From Xanthomonas indica (GTDB taxonomy: Bacteria; Pseudomonadota; Gammaproteobacteria; Xanthomonadales; Xanthomonadaceae): DNA of 64,000 nt. Made by a program: the position numbers and the translations under genes. This document shows positions 10,130 through 18,564 of this stretch, piece after piece. The notes below the pieces were generated by a model. It made no database searches. It had not been told where the DNA came from and worked only from the letters and a program-made list of their open reading frames with translations. How positions within the stretch are numbered: the first letter of the stretch is position 1; every line of letters begins with the position of its first letter. The stretch is taken from the NCBI RefSeq assembly GCF_040529045.1, contig NZ_CP131914.1, forward strand, positions 4,138,501 to 4,202,500. The letters are read 5' to 3'.

Positions 10130-10658
10130 GCCAGCCCTCGTAGCGGATGAACGGGCCGATCCACGGCAGCGTCACCGCAATCAGAAACGCATAGCGGCCG
10201 TCGCGCTGGTCTTCGCGGCAGTGCACGCCGGCCAGCCAGCGCCGCGGCAGCGGCAGCACGCCGAACGCCCAGGCCCGCGCCGCGCGCCATTCGATGCCCG
10301 CGCCGTCGACCCGCAGGGCGAATTCGAACACCACCGCACCCAGGCGCTCGCGCAGCCGGCCGCGGTGCAGCCACAGCCGCGAGGGCATGGCATGCCGACC
10401 GAAACGGCGCTCCCAGCACTCCCCGCGCGCGTCGGCGCGGAACACCACCTCCACCGGCGTGGCCGGTCCGGTGCGCGGCAGCCGCACCAGCCACGCGCAC
10501 AGCGGCAGCAGCGGATGCCGGCCGCGGGCGACCTCGGCCTGGCCGACGTAGCGCGACCGCGGCCCCGGCGTGTGCAGCGCGCGCAGCACCGGCGGCAACT
10601 GCGCGAACGCCGGCCCCAGCACCTGCGCGAACAGCGGCGCGGTCAGGGCGCGATCCAC
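10116..10658 (-). CDS. DUF4166 domain-containing protein
   Basis: 180 residues recognisable by the DUF4166 pattern: an LPPVLRALH opening, a central VEVVFRADARGECWERRFG segment, RLWLHRGRLRERLG, and the end IGPFIRYEGWLAP. Function is unknown; relatives are often fused or adjacent to NAD-binding or DCC-type proteins. A GTG at 10658 is the most plausible start: it lies inside the last codons of pgeF (16-base overlap), and codons further upstream are antisense-like shadow of pgeF. Adjacency with the DCC gene on both coding and overlap level suggests a functional pair. Confidence 0.7.
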   Translation of the reverse strand: MDRALTAPLFAQVLGPAFAQLPPVLRALHTPGPRSRYVGQAEVARGRHPLLPLCAWLVRLPRTGPATPVEVVFRADARGECWERRFGRHAMPSRLWLHRGRLRERLGAVVFEFALRVDGAGIEWRAARAWAFGVLPLPRRWLAGVHCREDQRDGRYAFLIAVTLPWIGPFIRYEGWLAPA

Positions 10659-11416
10659 GCCAGGGTCGCCATGCGCCCGCTGCGGCGGTCGCGCCGGTAG
10701 GAATAGAAGCGCTGCGCGTCGGCGATGGTGCACAGGCCGCCGCCGTGGACCTGGTCCGGCGCCATGCCGGCCGCGACCAGACGCTGCCGCGCCAGCGCGT
10801 ACAGGTCCACCAACCAGTGCCCGGGACGGGTCGCGACGAAGGCGCTGGCCGCGGCCGGATCGTGGCGCAGGAAGGCCTCGCGGACGTCGACGCCGATCTC
10901 GTAGCGCTGCGGCCCGGCGGCCGGGCCGAGCCAGGCCTGCAGTTGCGCCGGCGCGGTGCGCAGCGCGGCGACGGTGGCCTCCAGCACGCCGCCGGCCAGG
11001 CCCTGCCAGCCAGCATGCGCGGCGCCCACCTCGCTGCCGTCGCGGGCGGCAAACACCACCGGCAGGCAGTCGGCGGTCAGGATCGCCAGCACCACGCCCG
11101 GTTCGGCGGTGACCGCGGCATCGGCGGTCGGCTCGGCGTCGATGCCGGTGCCGTGCGGCGGCCCGTCGAAGCGCAGCACCTGCACCCCGTGCACCTGCCG
11201 CAGCCAGTGCGGCGGCGTCGGCAGCGCCAGCCGCACGGCCAGTTCGTCGCGGTTGCGCTGGACCGTGGCCGGGTCGTCGCCGTCGGCGGCACTGCGGTTG
11301 CCCAGGTTGAAGCGGTCGAACGGCGGCTGTGAGGCGCCGGCGCCAGTCCGCAGGGTGGTCAGCGCGTGGACCCGCGGCGGGACCGGCCAATCGGCCTGCA
11401 GGGCGAAGTCCGGCAT
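10643..11416 (-). CDS. pgeF: Purine nucleoside phosphorylase / multicopper polyphenol oxidoreductase family (YfiH, PgeF)
   Basis: 257 residues of the YfiH/DUF152 'laccase-domain' family. Visible landmarks are the NLGNRSAADGDDP opening, WLRQVHGVQV, LTADCLPVVFA (metal-binding Cys), GAAHAGWQGLAGGVLE (metal-binding His) and FYSYRRDRRSGRMATLAWI at the C-terminus. Family members have been reported as zinc-dependent purine nucleoside phosphorylases/adenosine deaminases and as peptidoglycan-editing factors; which applies here cannot be told. ATG 11416 starts the conserved part; an upstream in-frame extension is basic low-complexity and rejected. It is downstream of rluD (112-base gap), a very common gene order. 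Confidence 0.88.
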   Translation of the reverse strand: MPDFALQADWPVPPRVHALTTLRTGAGASQPPFDRFNLGNRSAADGDDPATVQRNRDELAVRLALPTPPHWLRQVHGVQVLRFDGPPHGTGIDAEPTADAAVTAEPGVVLAILTADCLPVVFAARDGSEVGAAHAGWQGLAGGVLEATVAALRTAPAQLQAWLGPAAGPQRYEIGVDVREAFLRHDPAAASAFVATRPGHWLVDLYALARQRLVAAGMAPDQVHGGGLCTIADAQRFYSYRRDRRSGRMATLAWIAP

Positions 11417-11528
11417 CAGCAGCACCCTCGGCCGACAGCGGCCGCCTTGTCGCTTCGCGGACGTCCCCGGCCGCAACCCGAGACGGTGCCGCGTGCCACG
11501 GCGCAGGAACCCGGCGACGTGGCCATGC

Positions 11529-12536
11529 TCAGCGCCGCGCCCGCTCGGCCGCCGCCTGCGCATCCGCGCGCAGGGAGGCCATCAGCTGCTGCAGGTCGGC
11601 CGGCACTGCGGCGGTGGCGCGAACCGGTTCGCCACTCAGCGGATGCTTGAACTCCAGGGTCTCGGCGTGCAGCGCCTGGCGCTTGAAGCCGCGCAGTTCG
11701 CCGATCAGTTCCTCGCTTGCGCCCTTGGGCAGCTTGAGCGGGCCGCCGTACAGCGGGTCGCCGACGATGGGGTGCTTCAGGTGCGCCATGTGCACGCGGA
11801 TCTGGTGGGTGCGGCCGGTCTCCAGGCGGCATTCCAGGGCCGTATGCGCACGGAAGCGCTCGCGCAGCCGGTAGTGGGTGACCGCGTCGCGGCCGTCCTC
11901 GCGCACCGCCATGCGCAGGCGGTCGCGCGGATGGCGGTCGATCGGCGCGTTGGCGGTACCGCCGGAGACCAGCGCCCCGACCACCACCGCCAGGTACTGC
12001 CGGTGCACGTCGCGCGCGGACAGCTGCGCCACCAGCGAGGTGTGCGCCTGCAGGGTCCGCGCCACCACCATGGCGCCGCTGGTGTCCTTGTCCAGGCGGT
12101 GCACGATGCCGGCGCGCGGCAGCGCCGACAGCCCCGGATCGCGGTACAGCAAGGCGTTGACCAGGGTGCCGCTGGGGTTGCCGGCGCCCGGGTGCACCAC
12201 CAGCCCGGCCGGCTTGTTCAGCACGATGACCTGGTCGTCCTCGTACAGCACCTCCAGCGGGATGTCCTCGGGCAGGGCGTGGGTCTGGGTGTCCAGCACC
12301 GCGTGCAGGCTGGCGATCTCGCCGCCGCGCAGCGGATCGCGCGGCCGCGCCGGGGCGCCGTCGAGCAGGGCGTCGCCGGATTTGATCCATTCGGCCAGGC
12401 GCGAGCGCGAGTATTCGGGGAACAGTTCGGCCAGCACCGCGTCGAAACGGCGGCCGGCGGCATGGTCGGGCACGCGCGCCTGGCGCGGGCCGTCGCTGGC
12501 GGCGTCCTCGGGGAGGTCCGGGGGGGTATTGGGCAT
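11529..12536 (-). CDS. rluD: 23S rRNA pseudouridine synthase RluD
   Basis: 335 residues. An N-terminal S4 RNA-binding region ([18 protein letters not shown], about 43-60) is followed by the pseudouridine synthase domain, with the catalytic-Asp motif [12 protein letters not shown] and the later [16 protein letters not shown] signature. RluD modifies helix 69 of 23S rRNA (1911, 1915, 1917 in E. coli numbering). It heads the minus-strand group and is divergent from bamD with a 116-base gap, an arrangement conserved in many gammaproteobacteria. Confidence 0.93.
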   Translation of the reverse strand: MPNTPPDLPEDAASDGPRQARVPDHAAGRRFDAVLAELFPEYSRSRLAEWIKSGDALLDGAPARPRDPLRGGEIASLHAVLDTQTHALPEDIPLEVLYEDDQVIVLNKPAGLVVHPGAGNPSGTLVNALLYRDPGLSALPRAGIVHRLDKDTSGAMVVARTLQAHTSLVAQLSARDVHRQYLAVVVGALVSGGTANAPIDRHPRDRLRMAVREDGRDAVTHYRLRERFRAHTALECRLETGRTHQIRVHMAHLKHPIVGDPLYGGPLKLPKGASEELIGELRGFKRQALHAETLEFKHPLSGEPVRATAAVPADLQQLMASLRADAQAAAERARR

Positions 12537-12652
12537 GGCAGGGGCACGGCTTGGGTCGGAAAAGGAGGGTCGCGGCGGCCGTAGTCAGTCGCAGGACAGG
12601 CCACTAGGCTATCATCGCCCCTTCGTATTCCTGCCCTGCCGCGCCCGAACCC

Positions 12653-13528
12653 ATGATCCGACGCTCCGTCCCGCTGTCCGCGCACGTCCGTTTCATCGCC
12701 CTGCTGCTGGTCACGCTGGTCGTGGCGACGGGTTGCCACCGTCAGAAGAAGAACCCCGAGGAAGGGATGCCGGTGGAGCAGCTCTACCAGAAGGCGCATG
12801 CGCAGATGGAGAGCGGCAACTGGGCCGGCGCCGAGAGCAGCTTCAAGCGGCTGATCGCGCAGTACCCTTACGGCAACTACACCGAGCAGGCGATGATCGA
12901 AAGCGCCTATGCCCAGTACAAGGCCGGCAAGCACGACGACGCGGTGTCCACCATCGACCGCTTCATTCGCACCTATCCGACCCAGCGCAACATCGCCTAC
13001 ATGTACTACCTGCGCGGGTTGTCCAACTCCAACCGCGACACGGTGTTCCTGCGCCGGGTGTGGTCGCTGGATCCCAGCCGCCGCGACCTGTCCACCCCGC
13101 AGCAGGCCTACGCCGACTTCAACACCGTCGCCGAGCGCTACCCGAACAGCCGCTACGCCGCCGACGCGCGCGAGCGCATGATCGCCCTGCGCAACGTGTT
13201 CGCCCAGCACGAGCTGGACAACGCGCTGTACTACCTGCGTCGCGACGCCTGGGTGTCGGCCGCCTCGCGCGCCACCTACCTGCTCGAGACCTACCCGCAG
13301 AGCGCCTACCAGTACGACGCGGTGGCGGTGCTGGCCGATGCCTACACCCACCTCGGCAATAAGACCCTGGCCGCCGACGCGCGCCGCGTGCTGGAGCTCA
13401 ACGATCCGCAGCATCCGTGGCTGACCGGCAACTGGCCGAAGTACCCGTGGATGATCCGCAAGCTCAATCCGTTCGCCGGCGAGAAGTCCGCCGCCACCGG
13501 ACAGTCCAACTCGCAGATGCAGCGCTGA
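12653..13528 (+). CDS. bamD: Outer membrane protein assembly factor BamD (ComL lipoprotein)
   Basis: 291 residues. A short lipoprotein signal ends in VVATGC (lipobox, Cys at about residue 25), so the mature protein is tethered to the inner face of the outer membrane. The remainder is the five-TPR fold of BamD: YQKAHAQMESGNWAGAESSFKRLI for repeat one, QAMIESAYAQYKAGKHDDAV for repeat two, and FNTVAERYPNSRYAADARERM further on. It works with BamA to insert beta-barrel proteins such as the TonB receptors and autotransporter in this window. It is divergent from rluD. A strong hairpin lies 26 bases after the stop. Confidence 0.94.
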   Translation: MIRRSVPLSAHVRFIALLLVTLVVATGCHRQKKNPEEGMPVEQLYQKAHAQMESGNWAGAESSFKRLIAQYPYGNYTEQAMIESAYAQYKAGKHDDAVSTIDRFIRTYPTQRNIAYMYYLRGLSNSNRDTVFLRRVWSLDPSRRDLSTPQQAYADFNTVAERYPNSRYAADARERMIALRNVFAQHELDNALYYLRRDAWVSAASRATYLLETYPQSAYQYDAVAVLADAYTHLGNKTLAADARRVLELNDPQHPWLTGNWPKYPWMIRKLNPFAGEKSAATGQSNSQMQR

Positions 13529-13554
13529 TCCACCGCGCCGGCGGGATGCACACC

Positions 13555-13578
13555 GACAGGGGCCGCAAGGCCCCTGTC
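13555..13578 (+). terminator. Terminator hairpin after bamD
   Basis: A perfect 10-bp stem GACAGGGGCC / GGCCCCTGTC closed by a GCAA tetraloop. It is followed by a weak GCGTTCT tail rather than a T-run. Confidence 0.65.
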
Positions 13579-13802
13579 GCGTTCTGGGGACCACTATGGC
13601 GCCGCCCTGCCCTGCAATGGCGGGCCGATCCGGCACGGCACTCGGCGGCTGACACCCGCGGCAGTGCGACGGTGCCGGGCCTGCCCCGCGTCGCGGACTG
13701 CGACGCGCGCCCCAATCCGGACGATTGTCGGCCAGACCGCTGCGCAGCCTTGCTAGGCTGCCCCCACACCTCCTCCGTGCCGATCCGCTGGGACCCCTGC
13801 CC

Positions 13803-14747
13803 ATGCCCATCCTGCGCCCGCTGTCGTGGTTGTTCGCCGCCGTCTTCTCCGCCGCCGCTCTGCCGGCCGCCGCAGCACCGGCCATCGTGTACGGCGTCAA
13901 CGGCCACGACGGCCGCCAGGCCTACCCGCTCAGCCAGAGCGAGGCGGTGTTCCGTTTGCTCGACCAGCGCAACCTGCGCAGCTACCGCTTCGACGTCGAC
14001 CCGCGCAACTTCACCGTGCTCGACACGTTGGTGCAGCTCTCGCGCAAGTACAACATCGCGCTGCGGCCGATGGTGTATCCGATGTCGCAGGAGATCGGCT
14101 ACGCGCTGGCGCGGCGCTATGCCAACGAGATCAAGGTCTGGGAGATCGGCAACGAGCAGGACCTGGACCGTGCCGCCGCCCCGGCGCGGATCGCGGCGAT
14201 GACCACGATGTACCGCGGCATGAAGCAGGCCTCCGACGAAGTGGGCGCCGGCCTGCAGTTCACCATCAACATCACCGCCTGCAACAGCGACGATCATTCG
14301 GCCACCGCACGCTGCCCCGGCGACCGCAACGGCTCGCTGTGGTTCCTGGACCAGGCCAAGGCCGCCGGCTTCGACTTCGACCGCATCAGCTTCCACTACT
14401 ACGCCTTCCACGGGGAGCGCGGCTACTGGATGGACCTGTATCTCGGACAACTGCGCGCCGCCGCGCAGAAGTACGGCACCAAGGTGTACGTCAACGAGCT
14501 CAACTGCGCCGAGATCTACACCGGCAACACCGATGGCGGCTACCCCGGCGATGGCGCCTGCTACGACAGCGTGGCGGAACTGCTGCAGACCCTGCGCAGC
14601 GACTACGCCGACGTGGTCGCCGAGATCAATCTCTACGAACTGCTCGACCAGCCGGACCAGCAGGGCGCGGAAGCCCATTTCGGCCTGATGTACGACCTGA
14701 GCCGGCCGAAGCCGACCCTGGGCCTGCTGACCGACGCCGCCCGCTGA
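13803..14747 (+). CDS. Secreted glycoside hydrolase, clan GH-A-like
   Basis: 314 residues. A cleavable-looking signal peptide (residues 1-25, ending LPAAAAPA) is followed by a TIM-barrel-like protein. VWEIGNEQD (Asn117-Glu118) has the Asn-Glu acid/base pair of clan GH-A, and KVYVNELNC puts Glu232 in the place of the strand-7 nucleophile. SFHYYAFHG is the usual aromatic/His strand-6 region. Substrate is unknown; GH39/GH79/PslG-like exopolysaccharide hydrolases are the nearest type I can think of. ATG 13803 is chosen because the signal peptide starts there. It lies 52 bases upstream of an ABC importer gene, but a shared role is not evident. Confidence 0.7.
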   Translation: MPILRPLSWLFAAVFSAAALPAAAAPAIVYGVNGHDGRQAYPLSQSEAVFRLLDQRNLRSYRFDVDPRNFTVLDTLVQLSRKYNIALRPMVYPMSQEIGYALARRYANEIKVWEIGNEQDLDRAAAPARIAAMTTMYRGMKQASDEVGAGLQFTINITACNSDDHSATARCPGDRNGSLWFLDQAKAAGFDFDRISFHYYAFHGERGYWMDLYLGQLRAAAQKYGTKVYVNELNCAEIYTGNTDGGYPGDGACYDSVAELLQTLRSDYADVVAEINLYELLDQPDQQGAEAHFGLMYDLSRPKPTLGLLTDAAR

Positions 14748-14799
14748 GCGTGCCGCGTCTTCGCGCGGCGTGGTCGCCGCCTGCGGCTATGCTGCGGCG

Positions 14800-15537
14800 A
14801 TGTTCGAACTGCATCGGGTCACCCGCCGCTACGGCGACACGCTGGCACTGGACCAGGTCGATCTTTGCATCGCCCCCGGCCGCACCACCGCGTTGATCGG
14901 CCCCAGCGGCGCCGGCAAGTCCAGCGTGCTGCGCCTGCTGCTGGGGCTGGAATGGCCGGATCGCGGCGAGGTGCGCTTCCAGGGCGAGCCGCTGCGCCGC
15001 GCCACCCTGCTGGCGCAGCGCCGGCGCATCGGCTACGTGATCCAGGAAGGCGGCTTGTTCCCGCACCTGAGCGCGCGCGACAACGCCGCCTTGCTGGCGC
15101 GCACGCTGGGCTGGACGCGGCCGCGCATCGCCGCGCGCCTGCACGAGCTGGCGGCCTTGTGCCGGCTGCCGGAAGCGCTGCTGGCGCGGTACCCGGCCGA
15201 GCTGTCCGGCGGCCAGCGCCAGCGCGTGGGCCTGATCCGCGCGCTGTTGCTGGACCCGCCGGTATTGCTGCTGGACGAACCGCTGGGTGCGCTCGACCCG
15301 ATCGTGCGCCGCGAACTGCAGACACAGATGCGCGAGCTGTTCGCGCTGCTGGGCAAGACCGTGGTGCTGGTGACCCACGACGTCGCCGAGGCCGCCTACC
15401 TGGGCGACACCCTGGTGCTGATGCGTGGCGGCCGCGTGCTGCAGGAAGGCAGCGCGCGCCACCTGCTCGAGGCGCCGGCCGATCCGTTCGTCGGTCAGTT
15501 CCTGCAGGCGCAGCGCACCCTGGAGGATGCGCGGTGA
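14800..15537 (+). CDS. ABC transporter ATPase, osmoprotectant (quaternary amine) type
   Basis: 245 residues with Walker A GPSGAGKSS, Q-loop VIQEGGLFPHLS, signature LSGGQRQRVGL, Walker B VLLLDEPLGALD and the switch His in VLVTHD. The pattern is closest to OpuCA/ProV/YehX ATPases but it stops without C-terminal CBS domains. The next gene, overlapping by four bases (GTGA), carries both the binding protein and the permease, so the two genes make a complete importer. The family takes up glycine betaine, choline, carnitine and similar molecules; recently described members import ergothioneine. Genes for ergothioneine synthesis lie just downstream. Confidence 0.85.
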   Translation: MFELHRVTRRYGDTLALDQVDLCIAPGRTTALIGPSGAGKSSVLRLLLGLEWPDRGEVRFQGEPLRRATLLAQRRRIGYVIQEGGLFPHLSARDNAALLARTLGWTRPRIAARLHELAALCRLPEALLARYPAELSGGQRQRVGLIRALLLDPPVLLLDEPLGALDPIVRRELQTQMRELFALLGKTVVLVTHDVAEAAYLGDTLVLMRGGRVLQEGSARHLLEAPADPFVGQFLQAQRTLEDAR

Positions 15538-17036
15538 CGTCGCCAGGCGCGCGCTGGCGCGCGGTCGTGCTGGTCGCCTTGGGCGCTGTGGCCAGCCTGT
15601 CGGGCCTGCCGGCGGCTGCCGCGGAGACCAAGGTCGTGGTCGGCTCGAAGAACTTCACCGAAGCGGTGGTGCTGGGCGAGATCGCCGCCGGTGCCGGACG
15701 CCAGGCCGGGGTCGAGGTCGAACACCGCCGCCAGCTCGGCGGCACCCGCATCCTGTGGCGCGCGCTGGAGCAAGGCTCGATCGACGCCTATGCCGAGTAC
15801 ACCGGTACCCTGGCCGCCGAACTGCTGCAGATGCCGGGCGCCGACGACGCCGCGCTGCGGCAGGCGCTGGCGCAGCGCGGCCTGGCGATGAGCGCGCCGC
15901 TGGGCTTCGACAACACCTATGCGTTCGGCATGCGCCGGCAACGCGCGCAGGCGCTGGGCATCGTGCGCCTGTCCGACCTGGCCGCGCATCCGAGGCTCAA
16001 GTTCGGGCTGAGCAACGAATTCGTCTCGCGCGCCGACGGCTGGCCCGGCGTGCGCGCCGCCTACGGGCTGCCGCAGACGCCCACCGGCCTGGACCACGAC
16101 CTCGCCTACCGCGCACTGGACAGTGGCGCGATCGACCTCACCGACCTGTACAGCACCGACGCCGAGATCCCCGCGCACGACCTGCTGGTGCTGCAGGACG
16201 ACAGGCATTACTTCCCGCGCTATGCCGCGGTGTTCCTGTATCGCGCCGATCTGGCGCAGCGCGCGCCGCGCTTCGTGCAGGCGCTGCGGGGACTGGGCGG
16301 ACGCATCGACGCGGCGACCATGCAGCGGCTCAACGCCGAGGCCAAGCTCGACAAGCGCGCCGAGAGCGCCATCGCCGCGCACTGGCTGGGCATCGCCGCA
16401 CCGGCCCAGGACGGACGCCTGCAACGGCTGTTGCAACGCACCCGCGAACACCTGGCACTGGTCGGGCTGTCGCTGGGCCTGGCCCTGCTGGTGGCGCTGC
16501 CGCTGGGCATCCTGGCAGCGTACCGGCCACGGCTCGGCCAGGGAGTGCTGGCGCTGACCGGCGTGCTGCAGACGCTGCCGTCGCTGGCGGTGTTCGTGTT
16601 CATGATCCCGCTGTTCGGCATCGGCGCCAAGCCGGCGATCGCCGCGCTGTTCCTGTACAGCCTGCTGCCGATCGTGCGCAACACGCACGCCGGCATCACC
16701 GGCATTCCTCGCGAGCTGCGCGAGACCGCCGCCGCGCTCGGCCTGCCGCCAGGCACCCGGCTGGGGCGGATCGAACTGCCGCTGGCGCTGCGCACCATCC
16801 TCGCCGGCATCAAGACCGCGGCGGTGATCAATGTCGGCACCGCGACCCTGGGCGCCCTGATCGGCGCCGGCGGCTACGGCCAGCCGATCCTCACCGGCAT
16901 CCGCCTGGACGACCTCGGCCTGATCCTGGAAGGCGCGGTGCCGGCCGCGCTGCTGGCGTTGCTGGTCCAGGGCCTGTTCGAGCTGCTGGAACGCGCGCTG
17001 ACCCCGCGCGGGTTGCGCCTGGCGGCGCGGCGGTGA
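15534..17036 (+). CDS. Fused substrate-binding protein and permease of an osmoprotectant-type ABC importer
   Basis: 500 residues. A signal or anchor helix (about 10-30) is followed by a periplasmic OpuAC-like binding domain (residues ~32-295; KVVVGSKNFTEAVVLGEI is the hallmark opening, IDAYAEYTGT follows). The C-terminal permease has about five or six hydrophobic segments and the EAA-loop-like RETAAALGLPPGTRLGRIELP. The binding domain precedes the permease; in the fusions I know best (EgtU/ProWX type) the order is the reverse. The GTG start overlaps the ATPase stop. The ligand is unproven: a betaine, or ergothioneine/hercynine given the egt genes at 17.3-20.8 kb. Confidence 0.85.
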   Translation: MTSPGARWRAVVLVALGAVASLSGLPAAAAETKVVVGSKNFTEAVVLGEIAAGAGRQAGVEVEHRRQLGGTRILWRALEQGSIDAYAEYTGTLAAELLQMPGADDAALRQALAQRGLAMSAPLGFDNTYAFGMRRQRAQALGIVRLSDLAAHPRLKFGLSNEFVSRADGWPGVRAAYGLPQTPTGLDHDLAYRALDSGAIDLTDLYSTDAEIPAHDLLVLQDDRHYFPRYAAVFLYRADLAQRAPRFVQALRGLGGRIDAATMQRLNAEAKLDKRAESAIAAHWLGIAAPAQDGRLQRLLQRTREHLALVGLSLGLALLVALPLGILAAYRPRLGQGVLALTGVLQTLPSLAVFVFMIPLFGIGAKPAIAALFLYSLLPIVRNTHAGITGIPRELRETAAALGLPPGTRLGRIELPLALRTILAGIKTAAVINVGTATLGALIGAGGYGQPILTGIRLDDLGLILEGAVPAALLALLVQGLFELLERALTPRGLRLAARR

Positions 17037-17118
17037 ACCGGGCGCCGCGCCACGGCCGTCAGAGGTGCGACCGGCCGTGGCAACCGCCACCCGCGCGAAA
17101 CGCATCACACCGGCAATG

Positions 17119-17187
17119 GGTCGCGGCTGAAGCCGCGCCTACGGCCTGCATGCCGTTTCTCCCGTAGGAGCGGCTTCAGCCGCGACC
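17119..17187. repeat. REP-like palindrome pair
   Basis: Two copies of the repeat with core GCGGCTTCAGCCGC, inverted relative to each other (17119-17144 and 17163-17187), with an 18-base spacer. The unit starts GTAGGAG and ends GCGACC, and the first copy has one change in the arm. It lies between the convergent permease-fusion and PLP-enzyme genes. Confidence 0.85.
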
Positions 17188-17213
17188 AACGAAGCCATGC
17201 ACCCAACAGGATC

Positions 17214-17243
17214 GCCGATCCGGATCGGTAATCGGCTGTTTTT
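17214..17243 (+). terminator. Possible terminator of the ABC importer genes
   Basis: GCCGAT (17214-17219) pairs with ATCGGC (17231-17236), with an internal CCGATC/GATCGG palindrome, followed by TG and five Ts at 17239-17243. It would serve plus-strand transcription coming from the importer. Confidence 0.4.
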
Positions 17244-17285
17244 CCATCGAAACTGAAACCGGACAACGATCGCACGCACGTGCGT

Positions 17286-18494
17286 TCATGCACGCGCCGC
17301 AGCCACCACCTCTTGGGCAAGGCCACGCATCGCCTCCGGCGTCAGCTGCAGATACGGGGCGATGCGCAGCGCACCATGGCGATGGGTACAGATGACCTGC
17401 GCAGGCTGCAGCCATGGCAGCAACACCGGCATCGTCGATGCCGGCGGACGCAGTGCGTACAGGTGCGGCGCGTGCCCGGGCACGGTCCAGTCGCCCGCGC
17501 CCAGCGCATGCAGTTCGGCGTCGAATGCCCCGCCAAGCTCGCCGAGCCGCTGTGCGATGCGCGCCGGCTGCCACCGCTGCACCTGCTGCAGCGCGGCGCT
17601 GGCCATCGCCAGGCGCAGCGGATCGGCGACGCCGCCGGCATCGAAGCGGCGCGCGCCGCTGCGGTAGGGCGGCGGCGCTTCGGCCGGGAACTGCCAGTCG
17701 CCGCCCGGATCGCGCGCCTGCCAGTGCTGCTCGAACGGCACGCCGTGCGCGCGCCAGTGCGGGGAGGCCCACAGCCACGCCAGCCCCATCGGCCCGAGCA
17801 GCCATTTGTGCCCGACCGACACCACGAAATCCGGCCGCCAGGCGTCCAGGCGCACCGGCAGCACGCCCAGGCTCTGGCTCAGGTCCAGCACCAGCATCGC
17901 GCCGGCCGCATGCACGCGCGGCGCGATGCGGTCCAGATCCAGCAGACCGCCATCGCGCCAATACGCATTCGGCAATGTCGCCACACGCACGCGCGGCTGC
18001 GCGTCGAGCGTGGCCAGCACCGCGTCGGTCCAGTCCTCGCCCGGCGCCCGCCGCACCACCGCGAGATGCGCGCCGCTCTCCGCGCAGCGTTGCTGCCACG
18101 CCAACAGGTTGGAGGGGAACTGGCCATCGAGCAGCAGCACCGCATCGCCGGGCGCCAGCGGCACCTGCCGCGCCGAGATGGCCAGTCCGTAGGCCGCCGA
18201 CGGCACCATCGCCACGCCTTCACTGTCGCCCGAGAACACGGTGGCTGCGGCCAGCGCACGCAGGTCTTCGATCTGCGCGCGCCAGGTATCGAAGGACAGC
18301 GTCCACGGCGCGATCGCGTCGGCCAACGCCGCCTGCCCCGCGGCCAGCGCACGGTGCAGGCGCGGCCCCTTGCTGGCAGTGTCGAGGTAGCGCACTCCGG
18401 CCGGCAAGGCGAACGCATCCGCCGCGGCATCGAGGTCGACCAGTTCGCCGGCGCAAGCCGGACCGGCAGCATGGGGCGAGGCGTTCGTAGACAT
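17286..18494 (-). CDS. Class V aminotransferase-fold PLP enzyme (possible ergothioneine C-S lyase, EgtE-like)
   Basis: 402 residues with the fold-type I class V pattern. VRYLDTASKGP is near the N-terminus, LVLDLSQSLGVLPV holds the PLP-ring Asp, and VVSVGHKWLLGP contains the Schiff-base Lys. A late THRHGALRIAPYLQLTPEAM segment resembles kynureninase/selenocysteine-lyase-type C-terminal domains. It is transcribed away from egtB with a 70-base shared upstream region. In ergothioneine pathways the last step, C-S cleavage of hercynylcysteine sulfoxide, is done by a PLP enzyme of this class (EgtE), so that role is the best inference; sequence alone does not prove it. ATG 18494 removes an upstream arginine-rich extension. 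Confidence 0.75.
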   Translation of the reverse strand: MSTNASPHAAGPACAGELVDLDAAADAFALPAGVRYLDTASKGPRLHRALAAGQAALADAIAPWTLSFDTWRAQIEDLRALAAATVFSGDSEGVAMVPSAAYGLAISARQVPLAPGDAVLLLDGQFPSNLLAWQQRCAESGAHLAVVRRAPGEDWTDAVLATLDAQPRVRVATLPNAYWRDGGLLDLDRIAPRVHAAGAMLVLDLSQSLGVLPVRLDAWRPDFVVSVGHKWLLGPMGLAWLWASPHWRAHGVPFEQHWQARDPGGDWQFPAEAPPPYRSGARRFDAGGVADPLRLAMASAALQQVQRWQPARIAQRLGELGGAFDAELHALGAGDWTVPGHAPHLYALRPPASTMPVLLPWLQPAQVICTHRHGALRIAPYLQLTPEAMRGLAQEVVAAARA

Positions 18495-18564
18495 GTGTCT
18501 AGGGTAACGCCGCGGTCCGCGACGCGTGACGGTCCGTTCACGCCGCTGCGCTAAGACTGGGTCG

